33,782 nt of DNA from an uncultured Hungatella sp. (GCA_910577935.1 CAJTOT010000013.1:56697-90478); one strand, 5' to 3'; positions 7,694-16,252 are shown, counted from the first letter of the stretch. Translations and numbers: made by a program. Notes: generated from the sequence alone by a model not told the origin.

Positions 7694-9276
7694 TATGAAC
7701 AATAGGTGGCCTGATACCGGGAAGGCGTCATGCCCGTGTAATTCTTGAATGCCCGGTAGAAAGACCGGTAATCGTCGTAACCTACCCGCCAGGCTATCTC
7801 GTTAATGTTTGCAGGGGAAATTTCCAGAAGGCGCTTGGCCTCCTCCATCTTCATATTCAAGACATAATTCCGGAAATTAATTCCTGTCTTGGCCTTGAAA
7901 TATACCGTAAAATAAGAAGGGCTTAAATTCACCTCGGCCGCCACCTCCTCGGCAGGTATCTTCTGGTGAATGTGGCTGTTTATATAGGCCTTGGCGCCGG
8001 CGATGATGCCGTCCTTGTGGTTGGAAAAGTACTGGCTCAGGAATTCTCCGTAGAAGAGAAACAGCTCGGTGACCCACTCCTCAATCTGCCTGAAGGTGTC
8101 CTGGCGGCTGATGCACACATAGGGAATCTCCGTGAAGAAATCCAGTTTTTCCGTGATCTGCCTTTTCAGGGCGTTCTGCACGTCAGTCACCAGGTAGATG
8201 CTCATCCCGCGGATATAGCTTGGGGGCGGCATGGGCACATAGAGCAGGGCTCTGAAATACCGGCGGCAGTAATCCCGGATCTCCCCGGCATTCCCCAGGC
8301 GGATAGCCGATATCAGCGGCTCCGTGTCCACGTTACCCGACGACAGGGCCGGGGAGCCGGTGTGGATGACAGACTCTGTGTACAAGACCTGCCCCGACTC
8401 GTAGAGACTGTAGGACAGGGCGTTCATGGCATTTTTGTAGGAGGCCGAGGCGTGGATGAGCCCCTCTTCCCTGGACCCGACGCCGATGGCCATGTGGCAG
8501 TCCGAGCCGGCTTTAAATGTCTCGTGACAGGACAAAAGCCGCTGTCTTACAGTCTCCTCTTCTTCCTCCGGATAGTGGAGGAGAAGAACCGCCCTGGCCG
8601 GATTGCTGACCCAGATCTCCCCCAGATGCCCTTCCAGAAGGCCTGCGCCGATTTCCCTGACCTTCTGGATCAGCTCCGGGCAGTCCCTCACCTCCTCGGC
8701 GAAGAGGGAGAAGACTATCACTTTGTAAGAGCCGCCGCCCAGGCGGTGGGGAAAGGACTCCAGCTTTGCCCTGATATCGCTTTCATAGCGGAATTCGTCG
8801 TGGATAAGCTGATTTAAAAAAAGTTTCTTCGAGGAAGCCTGAAGCTGCCGGTAATCCGGCCGGTCAGAGACGGCTTCTTCCGCCGTATGTTCCAGTTCCG
8901 TCTTCAGGGTCTCCAGCTCCGCGGTCAGTTCCTCGATCTTGAGCGGCTTGAGCACATATGCCCTGGCGCCATAGCGGATGGCAGTCTGGGCATAGGCGAA
9001 ATCGTCATACCCGCTCAGGATGATAAACATGGTCTTCATGTCATGACTGCGGCATTCCTTGATCAGTTCCAGCCCTGACATGCGCGGCATGCGGATATCG
9101 GTGATAACTATATCAGGTTTATATTCTTTTATATATTCCCACGCCTCCAGTCCGTCCTTGGCGCTGCAGGAGACAGACATATTCAGCTGTTTCCAATCTA
9201 CATTCTCCCAAAGGCCGTTCCGGACAGCCGCCTCGTCATCGGCGATCAAAACCTGAATGGTTCGTCCAACATTCAT
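7693..9276 (-). CDS. YesN-family response regulator with AraC-type DNA-binding domain
   Basis: 527 residues. The ATG at 9276 follows AAGGAG by 6 nt; an in-frame ATG 42 nt upstream has no such site. The N-terminal receiver domain (1-125) has the acidic pair IADDE, phospho-acceptor Asp60 in DIVITDIRMPRMSG, and the KPLK lysine motif (YVLKPLKIEEL). A long middle region of about 280 residues is typical of YesN proteins. The C-terminal about 100 residues hold two AraC helix-turn-helix units (INSHIHQKIPAEEVAAEVNL and INEIAWRVGYDDYRSFYRAF, ending TGMTPSRYQ). It is cotranscribed with the kinase and divergent from the second importer. The 21-bp-spaced repeats at 9380-9414 are a natural binding site for it. 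Confidence 0.93.
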   Translation of the reverse strand: MNVGRTIQVLIADDEAAVRNGLWENVDWKQLNMSVSCSAKDGLEAWEYIKEYKPDIVITDIRMPRMSGLELIKECRSHDMKTMFIILSGYDDFAYAQTAIRYGARAYVLKPLKIEELTAELETLKTELEHTAEEAVSDRPDYRQLQASSKKLFLNQLIHDEFRYESDIRAKLESFPHRLGGGSYKVIVFSLFAEEVRDCPELIQKVREIGAGLLEGHLGEIWVSNPARAVLLLHYPEEEEETVRQRLLSCHETFKAGSDCHMAIGVGSREEGLIHASASYKNAMNALSYSLYESGQVLYTESVIHTGSPALSSGNVDTEPLISAIRLGNAGEIRDYCRRYFRALLYVPMPPPSYIRGMSIYLVTDVQNALKRQITEKLDFFTEIPYVCISRQDTFRQIEEWVTELFLFYGEFLSQYFSNHKDGIIAGAKAYINSHIHQKIPAEEVAAEVNLSPSYFTVYFKAKTGINFRNYVLNMKMEEAKRLLEISPANINEIAWRVGYDDYRSFYRAFKNYTGMTPSRYQATYCS

Positions 9277-9324
9277 AGAAAACTCCTTCTTACGACGACA
9301 CAGAACAATCGACAGCACAGCACT

Positions 9325-9353
9325 AGTCTACCATAAATTTTTCGGCTTAACAA
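9325..9353 (-). promoter_or_regulatory. Promoter of the response regulator/kinase operon
   Basis: On the minus strand TTGTTA (9353-9348) is followed after 17 bp by TAGACT (9330-9325), preceded by TGG, which gives an extended -10 (TGnTAGACT). It ends about 48 nt upstream of the regulator ATG at 9276. The importer gene at 9481 is divergent, so the two start regions share the 204-bp gap 9277-9480. Confidence 0.55.
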
Positions 9354-9379
9354 GAATCACCACTTAATTATATAAAATC

Positions 9380-9414
9380 ATGAAAAATGCCACATATTCC
9401 ATGAAATATGTCAT
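9380..9414 (+). promoter_or_regulatory. Candidate AraC-type operator: two direct repeats 21 bp apart
   Basis: ATGAAAAATGCCAC (9380-9393) and ATGAAATATGTCAT (9401-9414) match at 11 of 14 positions and start exactly 21 bp apart, two helical turns. Paired direct repeats with this spacing are the usual footprint of AraC-family activators. A TGTGATAAAAT stretch at 9432-9442 could be the -10 region of the importer promoter, putting the second repeat against a poor -35, as expected for an activator-dependent promoter. The adjacent YesN-like regulator is the obvious candidate. Assignment is inference. Confidence 0.5.
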
Positions 9415-9480
9415 CATAATACACAATTCTATGTGATAAAATCAAGCCATTAAAAAACATATTGTACAAGGAGGAACGAT

Positions 9481-10929
9481 ATGAGAAACAAAAAGCTCGT
9501 GAGTATTGCACTGGCCGGCATGATGGCTGTCTCCCTGGCGGCGTGCGGCGGCAGCGGGGACAGCCAGACACAGGCCCCGGCGGCGGAAGGCGGGAAGGAG
9601 GCAGGCGGCGAGACCCAGAAAGCCGGAGCGGCCCCGGAAAGCTCCGGAGAAAAAACCGTGATCACCGTGTGGAGCATGGACCGCCACGATTCCGAGTATG
9701 TGGAAGCCAAGATCAAGGAGTTCAACGAGACCAACGACAAGGGAATTGAGATCGTCATGAATATCATCACCGACGACTATGCCAACATGATGGCCCTGGC
9801 ATTCTCCTCGGGAACCGCGCCGGATATCGCAGGCGTGGGAGGCGCCACCAGCGGCTTTGACTTAAAGACTTTCGTGGAAGCCGGCATCATCGACCCTCTC
9901 AACGACTATATTACAGACCCTGAATTTGAGAAAGTGACAGAGGCCAGCCGCCTTCAGTTTGAGGGCATCAATATGATCAGCGGCAATGTGTACTGGATTC
10001 CCACAGGCATGCGCAGCGGCACCAGGATCGAGTACAACAAGGAGCTGGTAGAGAAAGCCGGGTACACCGAGTTCCCCCAGACCCTGGACGAGGTCATCGA
10101 ACTGGCAGACAAGATCACCAAGGACGGAGGCGGAACCTACTACGGGGTAGGCTTCACCCAGTCTGTCCCCTTAAACCGCTGGCTGGAAGCCACCGCGGAG
10201 ACCAGCGGAATCTACCGCTATGACTTTACCACAGGAACCTTCAATTTTGACGGCTACAAGCCTCTCATTGAGAAGGCCAACAAGTTCTTCACAAACGGAA
10301 GCGTATTTCCAGGTTCCACCTCCCAGGGCGTGGATGCCATGAGAGCCCAGTTCGCTGAGGGAACCTTCGGCATCTGGGGCAACGCCTCCCAGGAAGCCGG
10401 CGTGTTCACCTCCCAGTTCCCCATCGACAAGTTCGAGTGGGGTGTGGCAGAGGTTCCCACCCTGGACGGCACCCGCAAAGGAGCCGAGACCATCCAGCCC
10501 CAGAAGGGCTACATGATGTTCTCCTCCAGCAAAAACAAAGACAAGGCATGGGAGGTTATCAAGTTTTTCAGCAGTGAGGACTTCTTAAAGGGATATCTGG
10601 AGGCCGGCCTTTACCTTCCCATCTCCAACTACATGGACGGTCTCATCGACAAGTCCAAGACCGGGCGCCTTGCGGATTTCCAGCTCACCGACTATGAGAG
10701 CGTCTACCCGGCAGTGCCCGCCATCTCCCTGGAGGGCGACGACTACGGCACGGTTCTGTGGAGAGCCATCATGGGCGATATCAGCGCGGACGAAGCCATC
10801 GCAGATCTGAACAAGCGCTACAACGACGCTCTGGAAAATGACATCAAGCTGGGCAAGATCAAGCGCGTGGTGATCAAGGATTTTGACCCCATGCGGCCAA
10901 ACGAAGGAACCATTGAGTATACCGACTAA
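9481..10929 (+). CDS. Extracellular sugar-binding lipoprotein of the second ABC importer (family 1, MsmE/UgpB-like)
   Basis: 482 residues, ATG preceded by GGAGG at 7 nt. The signal peptide MRNKKLVSIALAGMMAVSLA ends in lipobox SLAAC (Cys21 or 22), followed by a Gly/Ala/Glu-rich tether. The mature protein begins TVITVWSMDRHDSEYVEAKI, the usual first strand and helix of family-1 binding proteins, and contains ALAFSSGTAPDI and later AWEVIKFFSSEDFLKGYLE, typical of the C-terminal lobe. It is shorter and of a different branch from the LplA-type protein at 4005-5573, so the locus has two importers that probably differ in substrate. A strong hairpin separates it from its permeases, which may set a higher yield of the binding protein. 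Confidence 0.92.
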   Translation: MRNKKLVSIALAGMMAVSLAACGGSGDSQTQAPAAEGGKEAGGETQKAGAAPESSGEKTVITVWSMDRHDSEYVEAKIKEFNETNDKGIEIVMNIITDDYANMMALAFSSGTAPDIAGVGGATSGFDLKTFVEAGIIDPLNDYITDPEFEKVTEASRLQFEGINMISGNVYWIPTGMRSGTRIEYNKELVEKAGYTEFPQTLDEVIELADKITKDGGGTYYGVGFTQSVPLNRWLEATAETSGIYRYDFTTGTFNFDGYKPLIEKANKFFTNGSVFPGSTSQGVDAMRAQFAEGTFGIWGNASQEAGVFTSQFPIDKFEWGVAEVPTLDGTRKGAETIQPQKGYMMFSSSKNKDKAWEVIKFFSSEDFLKGYLEAGLYLPISNYMDGLIDKSKTGRLADFQLTDYESVYPAVPAISLEGDDYGTVLWRAIMGDISADEAIADLNKRYNDALENDIKLGKIKRVVIKDFDPMRPNEGTIEYTD

Positions 10930-10945
10930 ACAGATAGTTTGACAA

Positions 10946-10998
10946 TCCGCCTGGCGGCACGGGAACTTTTCTCAGAAGTCCCTGTGCCGCCAGGCGGA
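10946..10998 (+). other. Strong intercistronic hairpin between binding-protein and permease genes
   Basis: Two 23-nt arms (10946-10968 and 10976-10998) pair almost completely around a 7-nt loop; the core CCTGGCGGCAC/GTGCCGCCAGG is perfect. No T run follows on either strand, so it is not a classical intrinsic terminator. Position and strength suggest an mRNA-stability or partial-termination element that raises binding-protein levels over permeases, as known for the malE-malF region of enteric bacteria. This is inference from position. Confidence 0.75.
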
Positions 10999-11013
10999 GA
11001 TTGAGAGGATTCT

Positions 11014-11940
11014 ATGGGAAAAAAACAAACGCATACGTTTTCAGAAAAATTGGCCAGAGCCCGGAACCGGGGGGATTTTGCCGCGTTTTTTATGATGCTT
11101 CCGGCGGTATTTTTGTTGATTGTCATGTCCATCTACCCCTTTTTCTGGCTGTTTCGGTATATTTGCTATGACTACAACGGATTCAAGGCCTACTTTACAG
11201 GCTCCAGAAACTTTATGCGCATGCTGGAAGACCAGACCTTCTGGCGCAGCGTGCTTCACACCTTTGAGTATGCCGGGATGAAGCTGGTGGTGGTCATCCC
11301 CCTGTCCCTGCTCTTAGCCGTGCTGCTGAACCAGAAGCTTAAGGGAACCGGGCTCTTCCGGGGCATCTACTTTATGCCCACAGTCATCAGCGCCGCCATC
11401 TACAGCCTGATTTTCGGATTCATCTTCGCCGTGTACAACGGAGTGCTCAACGCCTCCCTCAAAGGCCTCGGCTGGATAACGGAGCCCATCGACTGGCTGG
11501 GAGACCCGAAGGTGGTCATGATCTCCGTGGTCATCGTGGCCGTGTGGGGCGGCTTCGGCAACTATATGATCCTGTTTATATCCGGCATGACCAGCATATC
11601 CGAGGAGATCTACGAGAGCAGCAAAATCGACGGCGCCACAGAGACTCAGACCTTTTTCCACATCACCCTCCCCATGCTCAGTCCGGTGCTGAAGGTAATT
11701 CTCATGCTGGCCATCACCACGGCATTTAAAGATTACCAGTCCATCATCGTCATGACCGACGGCGGTCCTAACAACCGCTCCCACGTGATGTTCTCCTACA
11801 TATACAAGCTGATCTTCAGCTCCAGCACCACCCCCCAGATCGGGTACGCCACCATGCTCAGTGTGGTCGCGGCGCTGATCATCGGAATCATCACGGCAGT
11901 CTATATGTTTGTGGCGCGGAAACTAGATGATGTGATTTAG
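11014..11940 (+). CDS. Sugar ABC transporter permease, MalF/UgpA type
   Basis: 308 residues, ATG preceded by GAGAGG at 5 nt. A basic N-terminus leads into AAFFMMLPAVFLLIVMSIYP; about six membrane segments follow. Typical features of the MalF/UgpA branch are IPLSLLLAVLLNQKLKGTGL, FRGIYFMPTVISAAIYSLIF and the EAA loop YESSKIDGATETQTFFHITLP. The C-terminal DGGPNNRSHVMFSYIYKLIF is also standard. It is followed 12 nt later by the partner permease. No ATPase gene is linked, so a shared MsmX-like ATPase encoded elsewhere is expected. Confidence 0.93.
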   Translation: MGKKQTHTFSEKLARARNRGDFAAFFMMLPAVFLLIVMSIYPFFWLFRYICYDYNGFKAYFTGSRNFMRMLEDQTFWRSVLHTFEYAGMKLVVVIPLSLLLAVLLNQKLKGTGLFRGIYFMPTVISAAIYSLIFGFIFAVYNGVLNASLKGLGWITEPIDWLGDPKVVMISVVIVAVWGGFGNYMILFISGMTSISEEIYESSKIDGATETQTFFHITLPMLSPVLKVILMLAITTAFKDYQSIIVMTDGGPNNRSHVMFSYIYKLIFSSSTTPQIGYATMLSVVAALIIGIITAVYMFVARKLDDVI

Positions 11941-11952
11941 GAGGATATCTTT

Positions 11953-12819
11953 ATGGAAAAAACTCATACTGTCTATTCGACAAAGACAAAAATAATCCGG
12001 GGATTTCTCACTCTGTTTTTAGTGGTGGTGGCCTTTTTCACCCTCTATCCGCTGGTGTACATCGTGCTCGGCTCCTTCAAGGCCAACGCGGAGCTTTTAA
12101 AGGGCGGCACCAGGCTTCTTCCGGAAACCTTTATTCTTGACAACTACAAGGAGGCCTGGGAGAAGGCCAACTTCGCCAGATACACCTTGAACAGCGTCAT
12201 CATCAGCGTGGGAGTCATGGTCGTAACCCTGGTGGCCACCAGCATGGCCGGGTACGTGTTCGCCAGAAAGAATTTCAGGGGGAAAGAGCTGCTGTACAGC
12301 CTGTTCGTGGCTTTCATGTTTGTCAATGTGGGAAGCGTTACCCTGCGCCCCCTCTTTGAGCTGGCAGTAAAGGTGAAGATGAACACCTCCCTCATCAGCG
12401 TCATCCTCATCTCCGCCGGAACCGGACAGGCCACCTACATCTTCCTGGTCCGGGGCTTTATGAACACCATCTCCAGGGAGCTGGACGACGCCGCCAAAAT
12501 CGACGGCTGTACATTTTTCCAGATCTACTACAAGATTATCCTGCCCTTGCTGAAGCCTATCCTGGCCACCATCTGCCTTTTGTCCTTCCGCACCGGCTGG
12601 AACGAGTATATCATGCCCCTGGTGTTCACCATGTCCAACGAGAAGATGCGGCCGCTGACCGTAGGCGTCACCATGCTCAAGAACAGCGGGGATGGGACGG
12701 CGGCATGGAACCTGATGTTCGCGGGAGCGACTATTTCCATCATCCCCATTGTCCTGATCTATATGTTTACCAGCAAACAGTTTATGAACGGAATGACCGC
12801 GGGAGCGGTGAAAGGTTAG
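11953..12819 (+). CDS. Sugar ABC transporter permease, MalG/UgpE type
   Basis: 288 residues, ATG with GGAGG 8 nt upstream, the site partly inside the 12-nt gap after the first permease. The membrane protein starts with a basic stretch then FLTLFLVVVAFFTLYPLVYI. The EAA loop is LDDAAKIDGCTFFQIYYKIILP and the C-terminus FMNGMTAGAVKG is characteristic of MalG-like permeases. It completes the second importer with 9481-10929 and 11014-11940. The enzyme gene downstream begins within ten bases of its stop, so the four genes are almost certainly one transcript. Confidence 0.93.
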   Translation: MEKTHTVYSTKTKIIRGFLTLFLVVVAFFTLYPLVYIVLGSFKANAELLKGGTRLLPETFILDNYKEAWEKANFARYTLNSVIISVGVMVVTLVATSMAGYVFARKNFRGKELLYSLFVAFMFVNVGSVTLRPLFELAVKVKMNTSLISVILISAGTGQATYIFLVRGFMNTISRELDDAAKIDGCTFFQIYYKIILPLLKPILATICLLSFRTGWNEYIMPLVFTMSNEKMRPLTVGVTMLKNSGDGTAAWNLMFAGATISIIPIVLIYMFTSKQFMNGMTAGAVKG

Positions 12820-12828
12820 GTGGCAGAT

Positions 12829-15273
12829 ATGAACATATATCCGTTAAACCCGGAAGGATTTATTACAGAATATTTGATTTCCGGCTTGAAAGAAACAGAT
12901 TTCAAAGATTCATCCACAGATGAGAACCAGCTGAGATATGAAAAATATCTCCGCTCCGTCATCACCAGGAAGCAGACTGAGGAGCCCCAGGCTTCCATCC
13001 GCCTTGGGGAGGACAGCCCTCTTGGGCTTCCCTGGCGCTACTACTACAATTACGGCAGCTGGTTCGTGGATCTGAGCACCTTTTACTCCGTGCTGACCAG
13101 GGTGGAGCTGGACGCCTGCACCTGTCTGACAGCCAGGGCGCCGGTGAAGGTCCGGGTAGTTCTGTGGTCCTACGCCTCCGTGGATCTGTGGTGCAGCCAT
13201 GTCCACGTGTGCGCCATGGAGCCTCCGGTGTACAAGCCCATCCGGCGCCAGGAGCTGGAACTGGAGCTGAAGGAGGGAGTTAATCCTCTCTATATCCGCC
13301 TTCAGACCCTGGGAGTGCGGGATACCAGAACCCTGTTCGGCATACAGCTCCTGGACCACAGGGAGGACATCTCGGTGACTCTTCCCGACATGGAGCGGAC
13401 GGGCCCCGTGCTGGAGGCGGCCAGATGGCTGGACAGGCTTGAGCTGAAAAACGGCGTTGTGCATTTTCCAGAAGCCGCTCCTGCAGACGCCCGGCTGGGA
13501 TATGATTCCATGAGCCCGGATTACAAAGAGGCGGCATCCAAACTGGAATTCCATCCCATAGGCGGCCGAACAGAAGAAGCGCTGGAGCCGGGACGGCCTT
13601 ATATCGCGGCAGAGCGGCAGGTAAACGGGCAGACCCTCAGACGGCAGATGGAGGATGTGGCCATGATCCGGCCCCGGCTTCTCACAGGCCTCAGCCAGGA
13701 GGACAACAAACAGGCCATCTTCCGGAGGACAGCCCAGGTGGAGTCCTTGAGCAGAGGGGGTAAATTCGGTTTTTCCATCTCCAATATTCTGGCCAGAACC
13801 TGCCTGGGGATAGGTTCTCCCAGGGACCGGGAGCTGCTTTTTGAGACTCTTGACCAGATTGAACAGCGGTTTGACTGCTCTGACTTCCTGGTCTGCGGTC
13901 TGGTGAGGTACTTAAAAAATTACCCTGTGGACCAGGAGCTGGCAGACCGGGTGAAGGAAGTCCTTCTCAATTACCGCTATTGGATGGACCAGGAAGGGTC
14001 GGACGCCATGTGTTTCTGGAGCGAGAACCACTCCCTGATGTTCTACGTCTCTGCCATGAACGCCGGAGAGATGTACCCGGACGAGTATTTCCCAAGGGCC
14101 CGCATGGACGGGCGCGGCCTCTACCAGGCGGGAAAGGAGAGGGTGGAACAGTGGCTGGACGACGTGGAGTCCCACGGATTTGAAGAATTTTTAAGCACTG
14201 TCTATATGTGCGTCACCTTCGCCGGCCTTCTAAACGCTGTAGATTACACCACAGAAGAGATTTCGGCCAGGGCCTCCAAGGTGACGGACCGGCTCCTCGC
14301 CATGCTGGCTCTCCACACCTTCAAGGGATCGGTGATCGCCCCCATGGGGCGGGTGTACCGCCAGATCATCTACCCGTTCCTCCAGGGGGCCCAGGCTCTG
14401 ATGAATCTGGTGAACCCGGAGGTTCCCTACTCCTATGGAGAGGGATGGCTGGCATTCTACGCCACCAGCTCCTACCGGCTCCCCGAGGGGTTAAAACAGA
14501 TGATGGAACAGGAGGTGTCCACGGCGTATGAGACGGGAAATGCCCTGATATGTCTGGAGAAGAACAAAGACTATTGCCTCACCTCGGTTCAGTCCCCCAG
14601 AACCGACGAGAAATTTATCCGTTGGTCCAATCTCACCCTGCTGGAGGAGACCCAGAAGGTGGACAGGACAACCCACGAGTACACAAAATCCTTAAATGAG
14701 CGGTTCCACGGCACCACCTGTTTTGAACCGGGAGTCTATGGTTATCAGCAGCATATGTGGAGCGCGGCCCTGGACGGGGAGACCCACGTGTTCGCCAACC
14801 ATCCAGGCGGCAGCTGCGACTCCAGCCAGATGAGGCCCGGCTACTGGTTCGGCAACGGCGTGATGCCGGCTATCTGCCAGGAGAGGGGGATGCTGGGCGC
14901 GGTCTACGTGATACCAGAAGAACATCCCATCCATTTTACTCACGTCTTCTGGCCGGGCGTCAAGTTCCACAAGTCTGTCCATGAAGGCCAGTGGCTGTTC
15001 GGGAAAAAGGGGAACGGCTTTTTGGCCCTGTGGTGCAGCCGCCCCATGGAAGTCCACCAGGACCAGGTTTTTGACTGTGAATACCGCAGCTATGGGGACC
15101 AGGTGGCCTACTTCTGCATCTGTGAAGGGGGAAAGGATGATATGACCCTGGAGGCTTTCATCTCCCGGTGCAAAGCCCTGTCCCCGTCCTATAACGAAAC
15201 TGCCATGTGCCTGAAGGCGGGAACCATGACCCTCTGCTATGAAAAGAAGACAGACAAGACACAATACATCTGA
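12829..15273 (+). CDS. Large uncharacterised protein, probable alpha/alpha-toroid carbohydrate-active enzyme
   Basis: 814 residues from the ATG at 12829, which has AGGTGG 5 nt upstream; a GTG at 12820 directly after the permease stop is the alternative start (817 residues). There is no signal peptide or membrane segment. Reading by eye: residues about 45-210 look beta-rich and end with a jelly-roll-like block (GVNPLYIRLQTLGVRD); about 240-590 are helical with aromatic and acidic motifs; about 600-800 are beta-rich again. The most distinctive motif is FWSENHSLMFYVSAMNAGEM (Glu at residue 399), followed by a long helical segment and SYGEGWLAFYATSSYRL. I recall similar large hypothetical proteins in Firmicutes and Actinobacteria but no named family. 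Position at the end of an importer operon suggests it degrades the imported sugar in the cytoplasm. Enzyme class is not established. Confidence 0.85.
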   Translation: MNIYPLNPEGFITEYLISGLKETDFKDSSTDENQLRYEKYLRSVITRKQTEEPQASIRLGEDSPLGLPWRYYYNYGSWFVDLSTFYSVLTRVELDACTCLTARAPVKVRVVLWSYASVDLWCSHVHVCAMEPPVYKPIRRQELELELKEGVNPLYIRLQTLGVRDTRTLFGIQLLDHREDISVTLPDMERTGPVLEAARWLDRLELKNGVVHFPEAAPADARLGYDSMSPDYKEAASKLEFHPIGGRTEEALEPGRPYIAAERQVNGQTLRRQMEDVAMIRPRLLTGLSQEDNKQAIFRRTAQVESLSRGGKFGFSISNILARTCLGIGSPRDRELLFETLDQIEQRFDCSDFLVCGLVRYLKNYPVDQELADRVKEVLLNYRYWMDQEGSDAMCFWSENHSLMFYVSAMNAGEMYPDEYFPRARMDGRGLYQAGKERVEQWLDDVESHGFEEFLSTVYMCVTFAGLLNAVDYTTEEISARASKVTDRLLAMLALHTFKGSVIAPMGRVYRQIIYPFLQGAQALMNLVNPEVPYSYGEGWLAFYATSSYRLPEGLKQMMEQEVSTAYETGNALICLEKNKDYCLTSVQSPRTDEKFIRWSNLTLLEETQKVDRTTHEYTKSLNERFHGTTCFEPGVYGYQQHMWSAALDGETHVFANHPGGSCDSSQMRPGYWFGNGVMPAICQERGMLGAVYVIPEEHPIHFTHVFWPGVKFHKSVHEGQWLFGKKGNGFLALWCSRPMEVHQDQVFDCEYRSYGDQVAYFCICEGGKDDMTLEAFISRCKALSPSYNETAMCLKAGTMTLCYEKKTDKTQYI

Positions 15274-15278
15274 GACAG

Positions 15279-15321
15279 GTCCCCCCGGGCCATGGCTGCA
15301 GAGGCCATGGCTGCGGGGGAC
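15279..15321. other. GC-rich hairpin in the convergent gap
   Basis: GTCCCCC at 15279 pairs with GGGGGAC ending at 15321, and inside these GCCATGG pairs with CCATGGC around a short loop, with a 3-nt internal mismatch. It fills the 56-bp gap between the ends of the convergent enzyme and YitT genes. Neither strand has a T run after it, so any termination role would be bidirectional and weak or factor-assisted. Confidence 0.5.
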
Positions 15322-15329
15322 GTTCTGCC

Positions 15330-16187
15330 TCAGTCATACTCCTTTTTCAGAGTAAATCCTCTCCCCCGCACCTCGTTGACCTGGTGAATCACGATAAATG
15401 CCTGGGGGTCTATGGCCTGTATCAGCTGGTTTAACTGCACCAGCTCCCGGTTGCTGACCACGGACATAACCACATACCCGTCCCTCTTGAGATGCCCGGT
15501 TCTGGATTTAAACAGGGTCACGCCTCTGTCAAGCTCCTCGGCGATGGCCTGGTTGATCTCCTCATACCGCTCCGACACAATCTTCACCTGCATCTTGGCC
15601 TTTCCCAGAAGCAGCACTTTGTTCAGGACCGTGGTGTAGATCAGCACCAGCAGGATGCCGTAGAGCACCTTCTCCCTGTCGGAAAATACCATCTGCAGCA
15701 GCAGAATCGCCGTGTCCATGCAGTTCATGGAGGCTGACACGGAGATGCCGGCCTTCTTGTTGAGGACCAGCGGCGGAATATCCATGCCCCCTGTGGAAGC
15801 TCCCGCCCGTATGACCACCCCGATGCCGCCGCCGATCAAAAGCCCTGCGAAAATCACCGCCAGCAGATTGTCGCCGGTCATCTGCCCTGCCCACGGCATC
15901 TTCTGAAGCACGGACAGGATAAACGGGTAGTATAAGGTGCTGACGATGGTGGTCAGGGCAAATGTCTTTCCCAGCACCGCCGCCCCCACCAGAAACATGG
16001 CCACGTTGAACACGGACACGAACACCTGGACCGGCAGCCCGATCTGACGGTAGAAAAACAGGGCAAGGCCTGTGGTTCCCCCGGTGATCAGGCCGTTTGG
16101 CAGGATAAACATGGTCACCGCCATGGCGTAGGCCGTGTTGCCTGCCAGTATCCAGAAAATATTTTTAAGCTGGTTAAAATTTTTCAT
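15330..16187 (-). CDS. YitT family membrane protein (DUF161 plus DUF2179)
   Basis: 285 residues, ATG at 16187 with GGAGAG 6 nt upstream. The first about 180 residues contain five hydrophobic segments, starting FWILAGNTAYAMAVTMFILP and the family hallmark NGLITGGTTGLALFF; GGIGVVIRAGASTGGMDIPP is also characteristic. The C-terminal about 80 residues form the soluble DUF2179 domain (KVLLLGKAKMQVKIVSERYE, then RGVTLFKSRTGHLKRDGYVV, VVSNRELVQLNQLIQAIDPQ). The family is widespread in Firmicutes and lacks a firmly assigned function. It is convergent with the sugar locus and separated from deoB by a terminator, so it is probably an independent unit. Confidence 0.92.
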   Translation of the reverse strand: MKNFNQLKNIFWILAGNTAYAMAVTMFILPNGLITGGTTGLALFFYRQIGLPVQVFVSVFNVAMFLVGAAVLGKTFALTTIVSTLYYPFILSVLQKMPWAGQMTGDNLLAVIFAGLLIGGGIGVVIRAGASTGGMDIPPLVLNKKAGISVSASMNCMDTAILLLQMVFSDREKVLYGILLVLIYTTVLNKVLLLGKAKMQVKIVSERYEEINQAIAEELDRGVTLFKSRTGHLKRDGYVVMSVVSNRELVQLNQLIQAIDPQAFIVIHQVNEVRGRGFTLKKEYD

Positions 16188-16252
16188 ACTCGACTCTCCG
16201 TTCTCTCTGAATTGTTCTTCGTTTGCTACTACATTATCAGACTAAAGCGCGC

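Noticed and set aside
15279..15321. Intrinsic terminator for the convergent pair
   Set aside because: Strong stem but no T run on either strand; kept only as a hairpin.
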